NCBI GenBank assembly: GCA_023443455.1
Contig: JAEZUE010000074.1
Span: 26,008-90,007, forward strand
Source of the DNA: Verrucomicrobiota bacterium
Lineage (GTDB): Bacteria > Verrucomicrobiota > Verrucomicrobiia > Opitutales > Opitutaceae
Direction: 5' to 3'
DNA length: 64,000 nucleotides
Part shown: positions 33,833-41,720 of the stretch, one piece after another
How positions within the stretch are numbered: the stretch's first letter is position 1
Layout of the letters: each line of letters begins with the position of its first letter
Translations under genes and position numbers: made by a program
The notes under the pieces: generated by a model
Told to the model about the DNA's origin: nothing
Databases searched by the model: none
The model's input: the letters and a program-made list of their open reading frames with translations, nothing else

Positions 33833-34228
33833 TTATGCCACCGTGATCTTGCGCGGCTTGATCGACTCGGCCTTCGGCAACGTCACGCGCAGCACCCCGT
33901 CGCGCAGTTCGGCGTGCACCTTCTCGGCGTCGAACGTGTTGTCGTGGGTCAGCTTGAGGCTGTAGTCGGCCGAGGGCGTCTCCCGGTAGAGCTGGGTCCA
34001 GGCCTCGGGCTTCTTCCACGTGCGCCGGCCGACGATGGTGAGCTCGCCCTCATGGATGGTGAGTTCGAGACCGTCTTTGGCGACTCCGGGCAACAGGACC
34101 TCGAGCCCGAAGGCGTCGGGGTTCTCTTTGATCTCGTAGCGCGGCGTCACGGTCGGCGCAGCGGGCGCCTCGGGGGCCGGGGACTGGTTGCGATTGAGGG
34201 ACGGGAGCAGGGAGTTGAAGAGTGTCAT
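33833..34228 (-). CDS. Small heat shock protein, Hsp20/alpha-crystallin family
   Basis: 131 residues. An N-terminal arm of about 30 residues rich in Ala and Pro leads to the alpha-crystallin domain (GLEVLLPGVAKDGLELTIHE to RDGVLRVTLPKAESIKPRKI). It contains the conserved GVLRVTLPK strand; no C-terminal I-x-I motif beyond PRKITVA is seen. A strong ribosome site, AGGAGGAA, lies 6 bp before the ATG. It follows a second Hsp20 gene by 118 bp, probably in one transcript. Such proteins hold unfolding proteins in an ATP-independent way. Confidence 0.92.
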   Translation of the reverse strand: MTLFNSLLPSLNRNQSPAPEAPAAPTVTPRYEIKENPDAFGLEVLLPGVAKDGLELTIHEGELTIVGRRTWKKPEAWTQLYRETPSADYSLKLTHDNTFDAEKVHAELRDGVLRVTLPKAESIKPRKITVA

Positions 34229-34297
34229 GGTTGGTTCCTCCTGAAGAAAGATGGTTCGGGTTTGGCGTTTCGCGGATCGGGCATGGCGCGCCGGATT

Positions 34298-34330
34298 CGC
34301 GTTCAGTGTTCGATGTTCAGTGCTCAGTTT
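34298..34330. repeat. Word-like degenerate repeat between the Hsp20 genes
   Basis: The plus strand reads CGTTCAGTGTTCGATGTTCA then GTGCTCAGTTTT: a TTCAGTG-like word repeated with variation about every 10-11 bases. It is low in GC and lies in the spacer of the two Hsp20 genes. Confidence 0.5.
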
Positions 34331-34346
34331 TGGGCGACACCGCCGA

Positions 34347-34823
34347 TCATTTCACCTCGACGCTGATCTTGCGCGGCTTGGTCTCCTCGCGTTTCGGCAG
34401 GGTGACCGTGAGCACGCCGTTCTCGTAGGAGGCAGACACCTTGTCGGCCTGCACGACCTCGGGGATCGTGACCGAGCGGGAGAACTCGACCGCGGCGGTC
34501 TCCTTGCCATCGGCCCCGAAGGTCTTCCGCGTGCCGGAGATCGTGAGGTAGTCCTCGACCATCTCGACGTTGATGTCCTTGCGGTCGACGCCCGGCAGCT
34601 CGGCGCGCACGTAGGTGTTGTCCTTGTCCTCGTAGAGATCGACCGGGAAGCGGCCACCGGAAACGGTGCCGTAGTCCGGCGCGGCCGCGAGCAGGTCGCC
34701 GACGGTGTTCTGAAAGATCCGGTCAAACTCGCGTTCGATGGCGCTCAAGGGCAGGCGTCCGGCGAAACCGGAGAACGGCGAGAGAGCGGAAGCGGCGGGT
34801 TGGTAGTAGCGTACGATCTTCAT
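34347..34823 (-). CDS. Small heat shock protein, Hsp20/alpha-crystallin family
   Basis: 158 residues. The start MKIVRYYQPAASALSPFSGF leads to an FDRIF helix and the alpha-crystallin domain: FPVDLYEDKDNTYVRAELPG, VDRKDINVEMVEDYLTISGT, and the signature YENGVLTVTLPKREETKPRK. It is the classic HspA-like form, longer than its neighbour and only partly similar to it. A moderate ribosome site, AAAGGA, precedes the ATG. Two different small heat-shock proteins in tandem could form mixed oligomers; this is inference. The gap upstream should hold a stress-responsive promoter. Confidence 0.94.
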   Translation of the reverse strand: MKIVRYYQPAASALSPFSGFAGRLPLSAIEREFDRIFQNTVGDLLAAAPDYGTVSGGRFPVDLYEDKDNTYVRAELPGVDRKDINVEMVEDYLTISGTRKTFGADGKETAAVEFSRSVTIPEVVQADKVSASYENGVLTVTLPKREETKPRKISVEVK

Positions 34824-35173
34824 GGCTTTGTCCTTTCAGGTTTCAGTTGGGTTGGAAGTGGTTGATTGCTGAACTGGCACCTTACATTGCACAGTCGATG
34901 CCGGCGGCGTGACATGCGCTTATTGCTGACAATCAACAAACTCCGACATTCCTCGGAAACCCCAACCGGGACAACCTGACCACCTGCGGCAAATCGCCGC
35001 GCGTAGTTTTGTCCCGCCCACCGAGACCAGCGGCAGGTCACGCGCAGAGCCCACAATCCGCACCCCCCGAACACGGAATCGCGGCCCTCGCCCGATCGCC
35101 ACCCGCTCTCCTCCGATCCGCCGCCAGCCCTCCGCGGTTGCCAACCGCACGCCCGTGCGCTTCCTCGCCTTCC
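34824..35173. promoter_or_regulatory. Divergent regulatory gap upstream of the Hsp20 operon and the PatB-like gene
   Basis: 350 bp, with a lower-GC half (34830-34970) next to the Hsp20 start where AT-rich blocks such as TTGCTGACAATCAACAAACT occur. This is the likely place of the heat-shock promoter on the minus strand. No CIRCE element or clear sigma-32 promoter was recognised. The right half (35000-35170) is GC-rich and shows no gene. Confidence 0.4.
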
Positions 35174-36328
35174 ATGGCCTTCGACTTCGACCGCATCATC
35201 GACCGCACCGGCACCGGCAGCGAAAAATGGGAACGTTACGCCGGCCGCGACGTGCTCCCGATGTGGGTCGCCGACATGGACTTCGCCTCGCCGCCTTGCG
35301 TGCTCGAGGCCCTGCACCGGCGGGTGGACCACGGCGTCTTCGGCTACACCACCCCGCCACGCTCCACGGTCGACGCCATCGTCGCCCACCTCGCGACGCA
35401 GTACGGCTGGCAGGTCGAGCCCGAGTGGCTGGTCTTCACGCCCGGCGTGAACCGCGGCATGAACCTCGTCTGCCGCGCCCTCGGCGAACGCGGCCAGTCC
35501 ATCGTGGTGCCGAGCCCGGTCTATCCGCCGTTCTTCGGGGCCGTCACCAATTCGCAACGTCGCCTCGTCGATGTGCCGCTCGCGCGCCGGCCCGGCGAAC
35601 GCTGGGAGTTCGACTTCGAAGCCCTCGCCGCCCGCACCCCCACGGACGCCACGCTGCTGCTGCTCTGCCACCCGCACAACCCCGTCGGCCGCGCCTGGAG
35701 CCGCGCCGAACTCGAGCAGGTCGCCGCCTTCTGCCTCGAGCGGAACCTCTGGATCTGCTCCGACGAGATCCACGCCGGCCTCGAGTTCGACGGCCGCCAC
35801 CACACGCCGCTCGCCACTCTCTCGCCCGAGATCGCCGCGCGCACCGTCACACTGCTGGCACCGAGCAAGACCTTCAACCTGCCCGGCCTCGGGCTCGCCT
35901 TCGCCGTCGTGCCGCAACCCGAGATCCGCAAACGTTTGCTCGGCGCGCGCGCCGGCCTGGTGCCGCCCGATCTTTCCCCGCTCGCCCACGCCGCCGCCGA
36001 GGCCGCGTATCGCGACGGCGAACCCTGGCGCCGCGAGCTCGTCGCGTATCTACAAGGCAACCGCGACCACCTCGCCAGTTTCATCGCCCGCGAGACGCCC
36101 GAACTGAAACTCCCGCCGATCGAGGCCACCTACCTCGCGTGGATCGACGCCACCGCGCTCGGCCTCGCCGACCCCGCGAAACATTTCGAGGAGCACGGCC
36201 TCGGCCTCAACGACGGCGCCGGTTTCGGCGGCCCCGGCTTCGTGCGCCTCAACTTCGGCTGCCCCCGCGCCACCCTCGACGAAGGCCTACGCCGCCTCCG
36301 CGCCGCCGTGCTCGCCGCGCGCGGCTAA
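35174..36328 (+). CDS. PatB/MalY-type C-S beta-lyase (PLP-dependent aminotransferase fold)
   Basis: 384 residues. The start FDFDRIIDRTGTGSEKWERY and LPMWVADMDFASPPCVLEAL is diagnostic for MalY/PatB enzymes, which split cystathionine or cysteine conjugates to a thiol, pyruvate and ammonia. The PLP lysine is in LLAPSKTFNLPGLG; supporting residues are in LLCHPHNPVGRAWS and ICSDEIHAGLEF, and the carboxylate-binding Arg is in GFVRLNFGCPR. The ATG at 35174 is directly before the conserved start. In some bacteria MalY also acts in regulation, which cannot be judged here. Cytoplasmic. Confidence 0.92.
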   Translation: MAFDFDRIIDRTGTGSEKWERYAGRDVLPMWVADMDFASPPCVLEALHRRVDHGVFGYTTPPRSTVDAIVAHLATQYGWQVEPEWLVFTPGVNRGMNLVCRALGERGQSIVVPSPVYPPFFGAVTNSQRRLVDVPLARRPGERWEFDFEALAARTPTDATLLLLCHPHNPVGRAWSRAELEQVAAFCLERNLWICSDEIHAGLEFDGRHHTPLATLSPEIAARTVTLLAPSKTFNLPGLGLAFAVVPQPEIRKRLLGARAGLVPPDLSPLAHAAAEAAYRDGEPWRRELVAYLQGNRDHLASFIARETPELKLPPIEATYLAWIDATALGLADPAKHFEEHGLGLNDGAGFGGPGFVRLNFGCPRATLDEGLRRLRAAVLAARG

Positions 36329-36493
36329 CCAAATGCGTGGCGCGGCCCGCGAGGGCAGCGATCCGCAAGGACAACAGTCCGAAGGCGACGCCCAGATTCC
36401 CCGCCAGCTCCGCTGTTGCCGCTCCGGGCGCCATGAGAGCTGCAGATTCGTGCTGCACCGCGGCGGTGAAGCCCCATTGTCCAGCCCCATCCC

Positions 36494-37129
36494 GTGAGCC
36501 TGCTCGAATACACGCTCTTCGCCTTCACCTCGCTGTTCGTGATCGTCGACCCGATCGCGATCATCCCGTTGTTCCTGGCGATGACGCAGGGCGACTCGCC
36601 CCAGCGGCTGAACCGCACGGCCGGCTTGGCCTGCATGGTGGCCACCGGTGTGCTCATCGTCTTCGCCCTCGCCGGCAAATGGGTGTTCCAGCTGCTCGGC
36701 ATCACGATGGCGGCGTTCCAGATCGCCGGCAGCATCCTGCTGCTGCGCATCGCGCTCGACATGCTCTACGCCAACCAGACCCGCGACCGCCAGAGCGACG
36801 AGGAGGTCGAGGCCGGCGCGGCGAAGGACGACATCGCGATCACCCCGCTGGGCGTGCCGATGCTCGCCGGACCGGGTGCGATCTCCTCGTCGCTGATCCT
36901 GCTCGGCCAGGCGAGGGGCTGGGCGCAGCACGTCGCATTGGTCGGCTGCATCGTGGCGGTGCTCGGCATCACGTATTTCATCCTTCGTTTCGCCGCCCGC
37001 GGCGCCCGGCGCGTGGTGAACCCGCTGGCGATGAAGCTGGTCACGCGCATCATGGGCCTGCTGCTCGCCGCGGTCGCCGTGCAGTTCGCGCTCAACGGGA
37101 TCGCCCAGAGCGGCTTCTTCGTGAAATAG
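36494..37129 (+). CDS. MarC-family integral membrane protein
   Basis: 211 residues with six membrane helices. The start LLEYTLFAFTSLFVIVDPIA with IIPLFLAMT and the later AITPLGVPMLAGPGAISSSL are the two conserved MarC repeats (VDP and GP motifs). The family was once tied to multidrug resistance but its function is unknown. The start is a GTG at 36494; no ATG gives the conserved first helix. It lies 165 bp downstream of the PatB-like gene. Confidence 0.9.
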   Translation: MSLLEYTLFAFTSLFVIVDPIAIIPLFLAMTQGDSPQRLNRTAGLACMVATGVLIVFALAGKWVFQLLGITMAAFQIAGSILLLRIALDMLYANQTRDRQSDEEVEAGAAKDDIAITPLGVPMLAGPGAISSSLILLGQARGWAQHVALVGCIVAVLGITYFILRFAARGARRVVNPLAMKLVTRIMGLLLAAVAVQFALNGIAQSGFFVK

Positions 37130-37153
37130 CCCGGGGTGGGCGGCTCGGCACGC

Positions 37154-37750
37154 TCACCACCGCATCCCGTATGCCCGCCAACCCGAATACACGCCGACGA
37201 GGTGGAATCCGGTCTTCTCGTAGAAGGTGATCGCGCCGGTGTTGCGTTCGCTCACACCGAGGTGCACCGCCGACATGCCGCGCTCGCGCAGCGCTGCGAG
37301 GAAACGCCCGATCAGCCGCCGCCCCCAGCCCCGCCCCTGCGCCACCGGCAACAGGTCGATGTGCAGATGGGCGGGGTAGTCGCAGAGATCCGGATGCAGC
37401 GCATAGCCGGCATGGATCAACCGCAGCAGATTCGCGTCGGCCGAGGTGTCGTCTTCCGCCGGCCGCGGCAGCCGCGCCCGCAACTCCGGGAACCACTCGC
37501 GCTCGGCCCGATCGGAGAAGGCCGCCGTATCCTTGGCTCCGAGCACATAGCCGCACGGTTCGCCGTCGGCGGTGAGCACGAAGCACAGCTCCGGCTCCAG
37601 CACCGCATACGGCGCCGCGTAGTAGTGCCCGAGCAGTTCCGGATCGCGATAGCGACCCGACGCATCCCCGCCATCGGCGCCGGTCAGCAGGCAGATCCGG
37701 TAAAGCGAGGGCAGATCGGCCGATCGATAGGGCCGGAGAGCAAATTCCAT
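37154..37750 (-). CDS. GNAT-family N-acetyltransferase
   Basis: 198 residues. The start FALRPYRSADLPSLYRICLL and the acetyl-CoA site VAQGRGWGRRLIGRFLAALR (Q-x-x-G-x-G/A pattern) with VHLGVSERNTGAITFYEKTG after it define a GNAT domain. The middle insert DPELLGHYYAAPYAVLEPEL with CGYVLGAKDT resembles the branch close to eukaryotic O-GlcNAcase C-terminal acetyltransferases. The acceptor is unknown. The ATG at 37750 is preferred over the longer frame. Its stop is only 24 bp from the convergent marC stop. Confidence 0.88.
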   Translation of the reverse strand: MEFALRPYRSADLPSLYRICLLTGADGGDASGRYRDPELLGHYYAAPYAVLEPELCFVLTADGEPCGYVLGAKDTAAFSDRAEREWFPELRARLPRPAEDDTSADANLLRLIHAGYALHPDLCDYPAHLHIDLLPVAQGRGWGRRLIGRFLAALRERGMSAVHLGVSERNTGAITFYEKTGFHLVGVYSGWRAYGMRW

Positions 37751-37872
37751 GGGTACAACCTGCGCGCCCGGTGGTCTCTGCTCAACTTCCGTATCGGACC
37801 CCACCGTTACCCCGAGTGACTTTTTCCTCGTCCAATCTTGGGGAAACCGGCAACGTGACCGTTTTTCCAACG

Positions 37873-38808
37873 ATGATGCACTTCCTGAAAGAGACCGACT
37901 TCACCCCGGAACAGGCGCGAGCCGTGTTCAACTCCGCGGCGAAGTTCAAACGGCTGCGCTCCTCCGAGCGGCCGGCGGTCTTGGCCGGGCAGACTTGGGC
38001 GATGATCTTCTCCAAGTCGAGCACCCGCACCCGCGTCTCGTTCGAGGTCGGCATCCACGAGCTCGGCGGCAAACCGCTTTTCCTGAGCAAGAGCGACATC
38101 CAGCTCGGGCGCGGCGAGACCATCGCCGACACCGCGCGGGTTCTCTCGCGTTACGTGCACGGCCTGATCGTGCGCACCTTCGACCAGGCCGAAGTCGAGG
38201 AGCTGGCCAAGTGGGGCACGGTGCCGGTGGTCAACGCCCTCACCGATCTCCTGCACCCCTGCCAGATCTACACCGATGCCTTCTCGATGGCCGAACGCTG
38301 GGCGAACGGCGGCGACCTCTTCGATTCGTTGAAGGGCCGCAAAATCGCCTTCCTCGGCGATGCGGGCTGCAACGTGGCGAACTCCTGGCTGCTCGGCGCG
38401 AACCTCTTCGGCATGCAGGTCTCCGTCTGCGGTCCGAAGGGCTACGAACCCGGCGCCGCCATCAAAGGCCTGCTCGACCAGCACGGCTGGAGCGGCCGCT
38501 ACCAGTACACTTCCGACCCGCTTGAAGCCGTCGCCGGCGCCGATGTCGTCTACACCGACGTCTGGGTGAGCATGGGCAAGGAGTCCGAATCGGGCGACCG
38601 CCTCGCCGCGATGCGCCCCTATCAGGTCACCAGTGAGCTGATGCGCGCCGCCAAACCCGACGCCCTCTTCATGCACTGCCTCCCGGCCCACGCGGGCGAG
38701 GAGGTCACCGCCGAGGTGCTCGAGTCGCCCCAGTCGATCGTCTTCGACCAAGCCGAGAACCGCCTCCATATCCAGAAGGCGGTCCTCGCCGCCTTGGCGG
38801 CGAAGTAG
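37873..38808 (+). CDS. argF: Ornithine carbamoyltransferase
   Basis: 311 residues. It joins ornithine and carbamoyl phosphate to citrulline in arginine synthesis. The carbamoyl-phosphate site is SKSSTRTRVSFE, the second site is LLHPCQIYTD, the ornithine loop is DVWVSMGKE (SMG), and the catalytic Cys is in FMHCLPAHAGEEV. The start may be either Met of MMHFLKETDF (37873 or 37876) or an upstream GTG at 37858. argG follows 0.8 kb downstream with a prepilin-like gene on the other strand between. The TAG stop is part of TAGGACC, a repeat-like beginning. Confidence 0.96.
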   Translation: MMHFLKETDFTPEQARAVFNSAAKFKRLRSSERPAVLAGQTWAMIFSKSSTRTRVSFEVGIHELGGKPLFLSKSDIQLGRGETIADTARVLSRYVHGLIVRTFDQAEVEELAKWGTVPVVNALTDLLHPCQIYTDAFSMAERWANGGDLFDSLKGRKIAFLGDAGCNVANSWLLGANLFGMQVSVCGPKGYEPGAAIKGLLDQHGWSGRYQYTSDPLEAVAGADVVYTDVWVSMGKESESGDRLAAMRPYQVTSELMRAAKPDALFMHCLPAHAGEEVTAEVLESPQSIVFDQAENRLHIQKAVLAALAAK

Positions 38809-38858
38809 GACCGGCCGGTCCCGATCGACCGCCCGACCGGAGGGCAAACTCCGGCCGC

Positions 38859-39347
38859 TCAGAACTCGATGATGTAGATGTAGCCGTTGGAACGGGAGCG
38901 GAAGTTGCCGCTGCTCAGATCGCCATCGTCGACGAGTCGATCGATGTCGCCCATCTGGCCGACATCCGCCAGCGGCTGGTAAATTGAGATTCCGGCTTTG
39001 AAGCCAAACTGCTCAAAGTCCCAGTCCCAGCGGCCGCCGATCGGAGACTGCCGCTCGGCCACCCCCGAAGGCAGGTAGGCCTGCAACTCGGCCGGGAAGG
39101 ACCCGGGGAGACCGTCGGCCGGGTAGGTGCCGAGCTCCATGATGCAATTCTCCGCGGCCATGCGCACCTGGCGCAGATCGTTGACGAAGGCGCCATTGCG
39201 GGCGTTGCGCCTGACTTTGGCAAATGCCGGCAGGGCCATCGAGGCAAGGAAGCCGATGATCACCACGACCACCATGATCTCGACAAGGGTGAAACCCGAT
39301 GCTCGCCGGCGGCGGCGCCGAGCCCGACAGAAGGTTGAGGAATTCAT
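38859..39347 (-). CDS. Prepilin-like/type II secretion pseudopilin (GspG-like)
   Basis: 162 residues. A basic leader (RARRRRRRASG) is followed by the prepilin peptidase site G|FTLVEIMVVVVIIGFLASMA with Glu at +5, then the long N-terminal pilin helix. The globular part has NDLRQVRMAAENCIMELGTY, with two Cys-poor, Trp-rich strands GRWDWDFEQFGF and an end IYIIEF. Verrucomicrobia carry many such single pseudopilin genes, and their role is unclear. It sits alone, convergent to argF and divergent from argG. The ATG at 39347 gives the normal charged leader. Confidence 0.88.
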   Translation of the reverse strand: MNSSTFCRARRRRRRASGFTLVEIMVVVVIIGFLASMALPAFAKVRRNARNGAFVNDLRQVRMAAENCIMELGTYPADGLPGSFPAELQAYLPSGVAERQSPIGGRWDWDFEQFGFKAGISIYQPLADVGQMGDIDRLVDDGDLSSGNFRSRSNGYIYIIEF

Positions 39348-39591
39348 AGGTGAATGCGGGCATGTTGAATGATGATGAAATGATGAGTCTTGCCCGACTC
39401 CCCAACCTCGGCCCGTTCCGACCGCGATCAAATGCCGGTCGTATCAACATCGCGTAAACCCGAACAGGGCGAACACCCCGCACCGAGCAGGGCATTTCCG
39501 CATGCGACCAGCACCGAACCTCCCGCCCCGCCCATCAGGAATTGCTTTGCCGCGCCCGAGGAAGCGCGCATACCTCCCCACCTTTCTTCCC

Positions 39592-40818
39592 ATGAAAATC
39601 GTTCTCGCTTACTCGGGCGGCCTCGACACGTCCGTCATCGTCAAGTGGCTCAAGGAAAAGTACGACGCCGAGATCGTCACCTTTGCCGCCGACATCGGCC
39701 AGGAGGAGGAGCTCAAGGGCCTCCCGCAAAAGGCGAAGAAGACCGGCGCCTCGAAGCACTACACCCTCGACCTCGTCGAGGAGTTCGCCAGCGACTTCAT
39801 CTACCCGATGATCCGTGCCAACGCGCAGTACGAGAGCCAGTACTACCTCGGCACCTCGATCGCGCGCCCGCTCATCGCCAAGGCCCAGGTCGAGATCGCC
39901 CAGCGCGAGCAGGCCGACACCGTCGCCCACGGCGCCACCGGCAAAGGCAACGACCAGTGCCGCTTCGAGCTCACCTACATGGCGCTCGCCCCCGACCTGC
40001 AGATCATCGCCCCGTGGAAGATGGACGATTTCCGCGCCGAGTTCCCCGGCCGCGCCGAGATGATCGCCTACTGCACCAAGCACAAGATCCCGGTCGAGGC
40101 CTCGCTGAAGAAGCCGTACTCGATGGATCGCAACCTCCTGCACATCTCGTACGAGGCCGGCATCCTCGAGGACCCGTGGTTCGACCCGACCACCAAGGCC
40201 AACAAGGCCATGTTCAAGCTCTCCGTCTCGCCCGAGGATGCCCCCGCCAAGCCCGACTACGTCGAGCTCGAGTTCGTGCAGGGCGACTGCGTCGCGGTCA
40301 ACGGCAAGAAGCTCACCCCGGCCGGCGTGCTCAAGGCCCTCAACAAGCTCGGCGGCAAACACGGCATCGGCCGTATCGATCTCGTGGAGAACCGCTTCGT
40401 CGGCATGAAGAGCCGCGGCGTCTACGAGACTCCCGGCGGCACCATCCTCATGCAGGCCCACCGCCAGATGGAGACGCTCACCATGGACCGCGAGGTCATG
40501 CACCTGCGCGACTCGCTTGTGCCGAAGTACGCCGAGCTCATCTACAACGGCTTCTGGTACGCCCCCGAGCGCGAGGTGCTCCAGGCCCTCATCGACGAGA
40601 GCCAGAAGCCCGTCACCGGCACCGTTCGCCTCAAGCTCTACAAGGGCAACATCATCACCTGCGGCCGCAAGTCGCAGTATTCCCTCTACGACCCGCACGT
40701 CGCCTCGATGGAAGGCGTGCAGAGCTGGTACAACCAGAACGACGCCACCGGCTTCATCCGCCTCAACGGCCTGCGCCTGCGCGCGCGCAAGCTCGCCCAG
40801 GGCGGCCCGAAGCTCTGA
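39592..40818 (+). CDS. argG: Argininosuccinate synthase
   Basis: 408 residues, the standard length. It makes argininosuccinate from citrulline, aspartate and ATP. The PP-loop is LAYSGGLDTSVIVKWL; further family motifs are GATGKGNDQCRFELTY, PWKMDDF, SMDRNLLHISYEAGILEDPW and GMKSRGVYETPGGTIL. The ATG at 39592 follows a short non-coding leader and matches the family start. It provides, with argF, the last two-but-one steps of arginine synthesis; argH is not in the window. A strong terminator follows. Confidence 0.97.
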   Translation: MKIVLAYSGGLDTSVIVKWLKEKYDAEIVTFAADIGQEEELKGLPQKAKKTGASKHYTLDLVEEFASDFIYPMIRANAQYESQYYLGTSIARPLIAKAQVEIAQREQADTVAHGATGKGNDQCRFELTYMALAPDLQIIAPWKMDDFRAEFPGRAEMIAYCTKHKIPVEASLKKPYSMDRNLLHISYEAGILEDPWFDPTTKANKAMFKLSVSPEDAPAKPDYVELEFVQGDCVAVNGKKLTPAGVLKALNKLGGKHGIGRIDLVENRFVGMKSRGVYETPGGTILMQAHRQMETLTMDREVMHLRDSLVPKYAELIYNGFWYAPEREVLQALIDESQKPVTGTVRLKLYKGNIITCGRKSQYSLYDPHVASMEGVQSWYNQNDATGFIRLNGLRLRARKLAQGGPKL

Positions 40819-40842
40819 GGGCTGTCACGAATCCTCAACTTC

Positions 40843-40870
40843 AGCCGGCGCCCAACAGCGCCGGCTTTTT
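40843..40870 (+). terminator. Rho-independent terminator after argG
   Basis: Perfect 9-bp stem AGCCGGCGC (40843-40851) and GCGCCGGCT (40858-40866) with a 6-base loop, then a run of T. It lies 25 bp after the argG stop. Confidence 0.9.
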
Positions 40871-40950
40871 CGTGCCCGGGCGACAAACCGTGGCGATGGC
40901 CGCGAGGCCACCGATCCCGACGGCCTCACGAACGGCGCCACAAAACGCCT

Positions 40951-41024
40951 GTAGGAGCCTGCTTGCAGGCGATCTGGATACCATTCGCCCGCAGAGCGGA
41001 GATCGCCTGCAAGCAGGCTCCTAC
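40951..41024. repeat. Type B palindromic repeat pair
   Basis: GTAGGAGCCTGCTTGCAGGC at 40951 and its reverse complement ending at 41024, with a 28-bp spacer. Each arm is itself a hairpin (GCCTGCTTGCAGGC). The same pair occurs at 44427 and 58868 and a single arm at 59922. It is followed by word-like CTCGACTCTCGACGCTCGCC (41038 on). Confidence 0.92.
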
Positions 41025-41076
41025 GACAGGCACCACCCTCGACTCTCGACGCTCGCCCCTCGCCCATCCGCCGCCC

Positions 41077-41439
41077 TCAGTGCAGCCCCGGATTCCGCCA
41101 CTCCGCCGGCAGCAGCGAGGCGACGCCGTGTTCGGTCATCACGTAGTACATCCAGAACACACCGGCCCCGAGCGCGATCAGGAACACCGCCTCGCCGATC
41201 GTGCCCGCCGACGTACGGCTCGTGCGGTGCAACGCATGCACGAGCTTCTCCAAGCCCGGCGCGATCACGAACGCCACGAACCACCCGCCGAACAGCACCG
41301 CCACCACCACCGCCGCCGTGCGCAGGAACGGGTCGTCGACGACCTCCGCCTTGTAGGCGATCAGGTTGTTGGCGACGTTGAGCACCAGCAACAGGCACGG
41401 CAGCAGGTAATAGTTTTTGACGACAGTGGCCTTCTTCAT
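41077..41439 (-). CDS. Small membrane protein, hypothetical
   Basis: 120 residues with three hydrophobic segments: NYYLLPCLLLVLNVANNLIA (about 9-28), AAVVVAVLFGGWFVAFVIAP (about 42-61) and AVFLIALGAGVFWMYYVM (about 84-101). The N-terminus is MKKATVVK. No family was recognised, and the protein lacks an obvious catalytic or binding motif. The ATG at 41439 is the start; the rest of the upstream frame is repeat sequence. It stands alone between two repeat blocks. Confidence 0.62.
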   Translation of the reverse strand: MKKATVVKNYYLLPCLLLVLNVANNLIAYKAEVVDDPFLRTAAVVVAVLFGGWFVAFVIAPGLEKLVHALHRTSRTSAGTIGEAVFLIALGAGVFWMYYVMTEHGVASLLPAEWRNPGLH

Positions 41440-41504
41440 CGGGAGGGCGCGCAGCGTGCCGGGCCGCCCGACGGAATTCAACTCCGGCCGAGCATGGCCC
41501 AGCA

Positions 41505-41600
41505 GGTAGGGCGACCCGTCCCCGGTGAGCCGAAGAAACTCGGGCATCCCGGCAGAGCCGACCGAACCACATCGGCTCGGCAGGGACGCCTCGCCCTACC
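41505..41600. repeat. Type C palindromic repeat pair
   Basis: Begins GGTAGGGCGACCCGTCCCCG and ends CAGGGACGCCTCGCCCTACC, an imperfect inverted repeat around a 50-bp middle. The modules match those at 22026-22080. Just after it, at about 41617-41650, the word-like run CAATCGCAAATCGGCAATCC then AAAATTGAAAACCG precedes panB. Confidence 0.7.
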
Positions 41601-41720
41601 CACGCCGCGCTGCAACCAATCGCAAATCGGCAATCCAAAATTGAAAACCGCCCTCGCCCCGTCCGCGGATGCCAGCTTGCCCCGCGCCTCCGTTTGCGGT
41701 TTTCTGCCCGACCTCCTCCC

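Noticed and set aside
33043..34366. Plus-strand open frames across the 108-bp array, such as 33053-34366
   Set aside because: They translate the repeat units (periodic HAVAQASLPA-type peptides) and then run antisense through the Hsp20 gene. No start site or protein family supports them.
38806..38850. Terminator after argF (GGACCGGCCGGTCC)
   Set aside because: The short palindrome GGACCGGCCGGTCC has no loop of useful size and no T-run on the plus strand.
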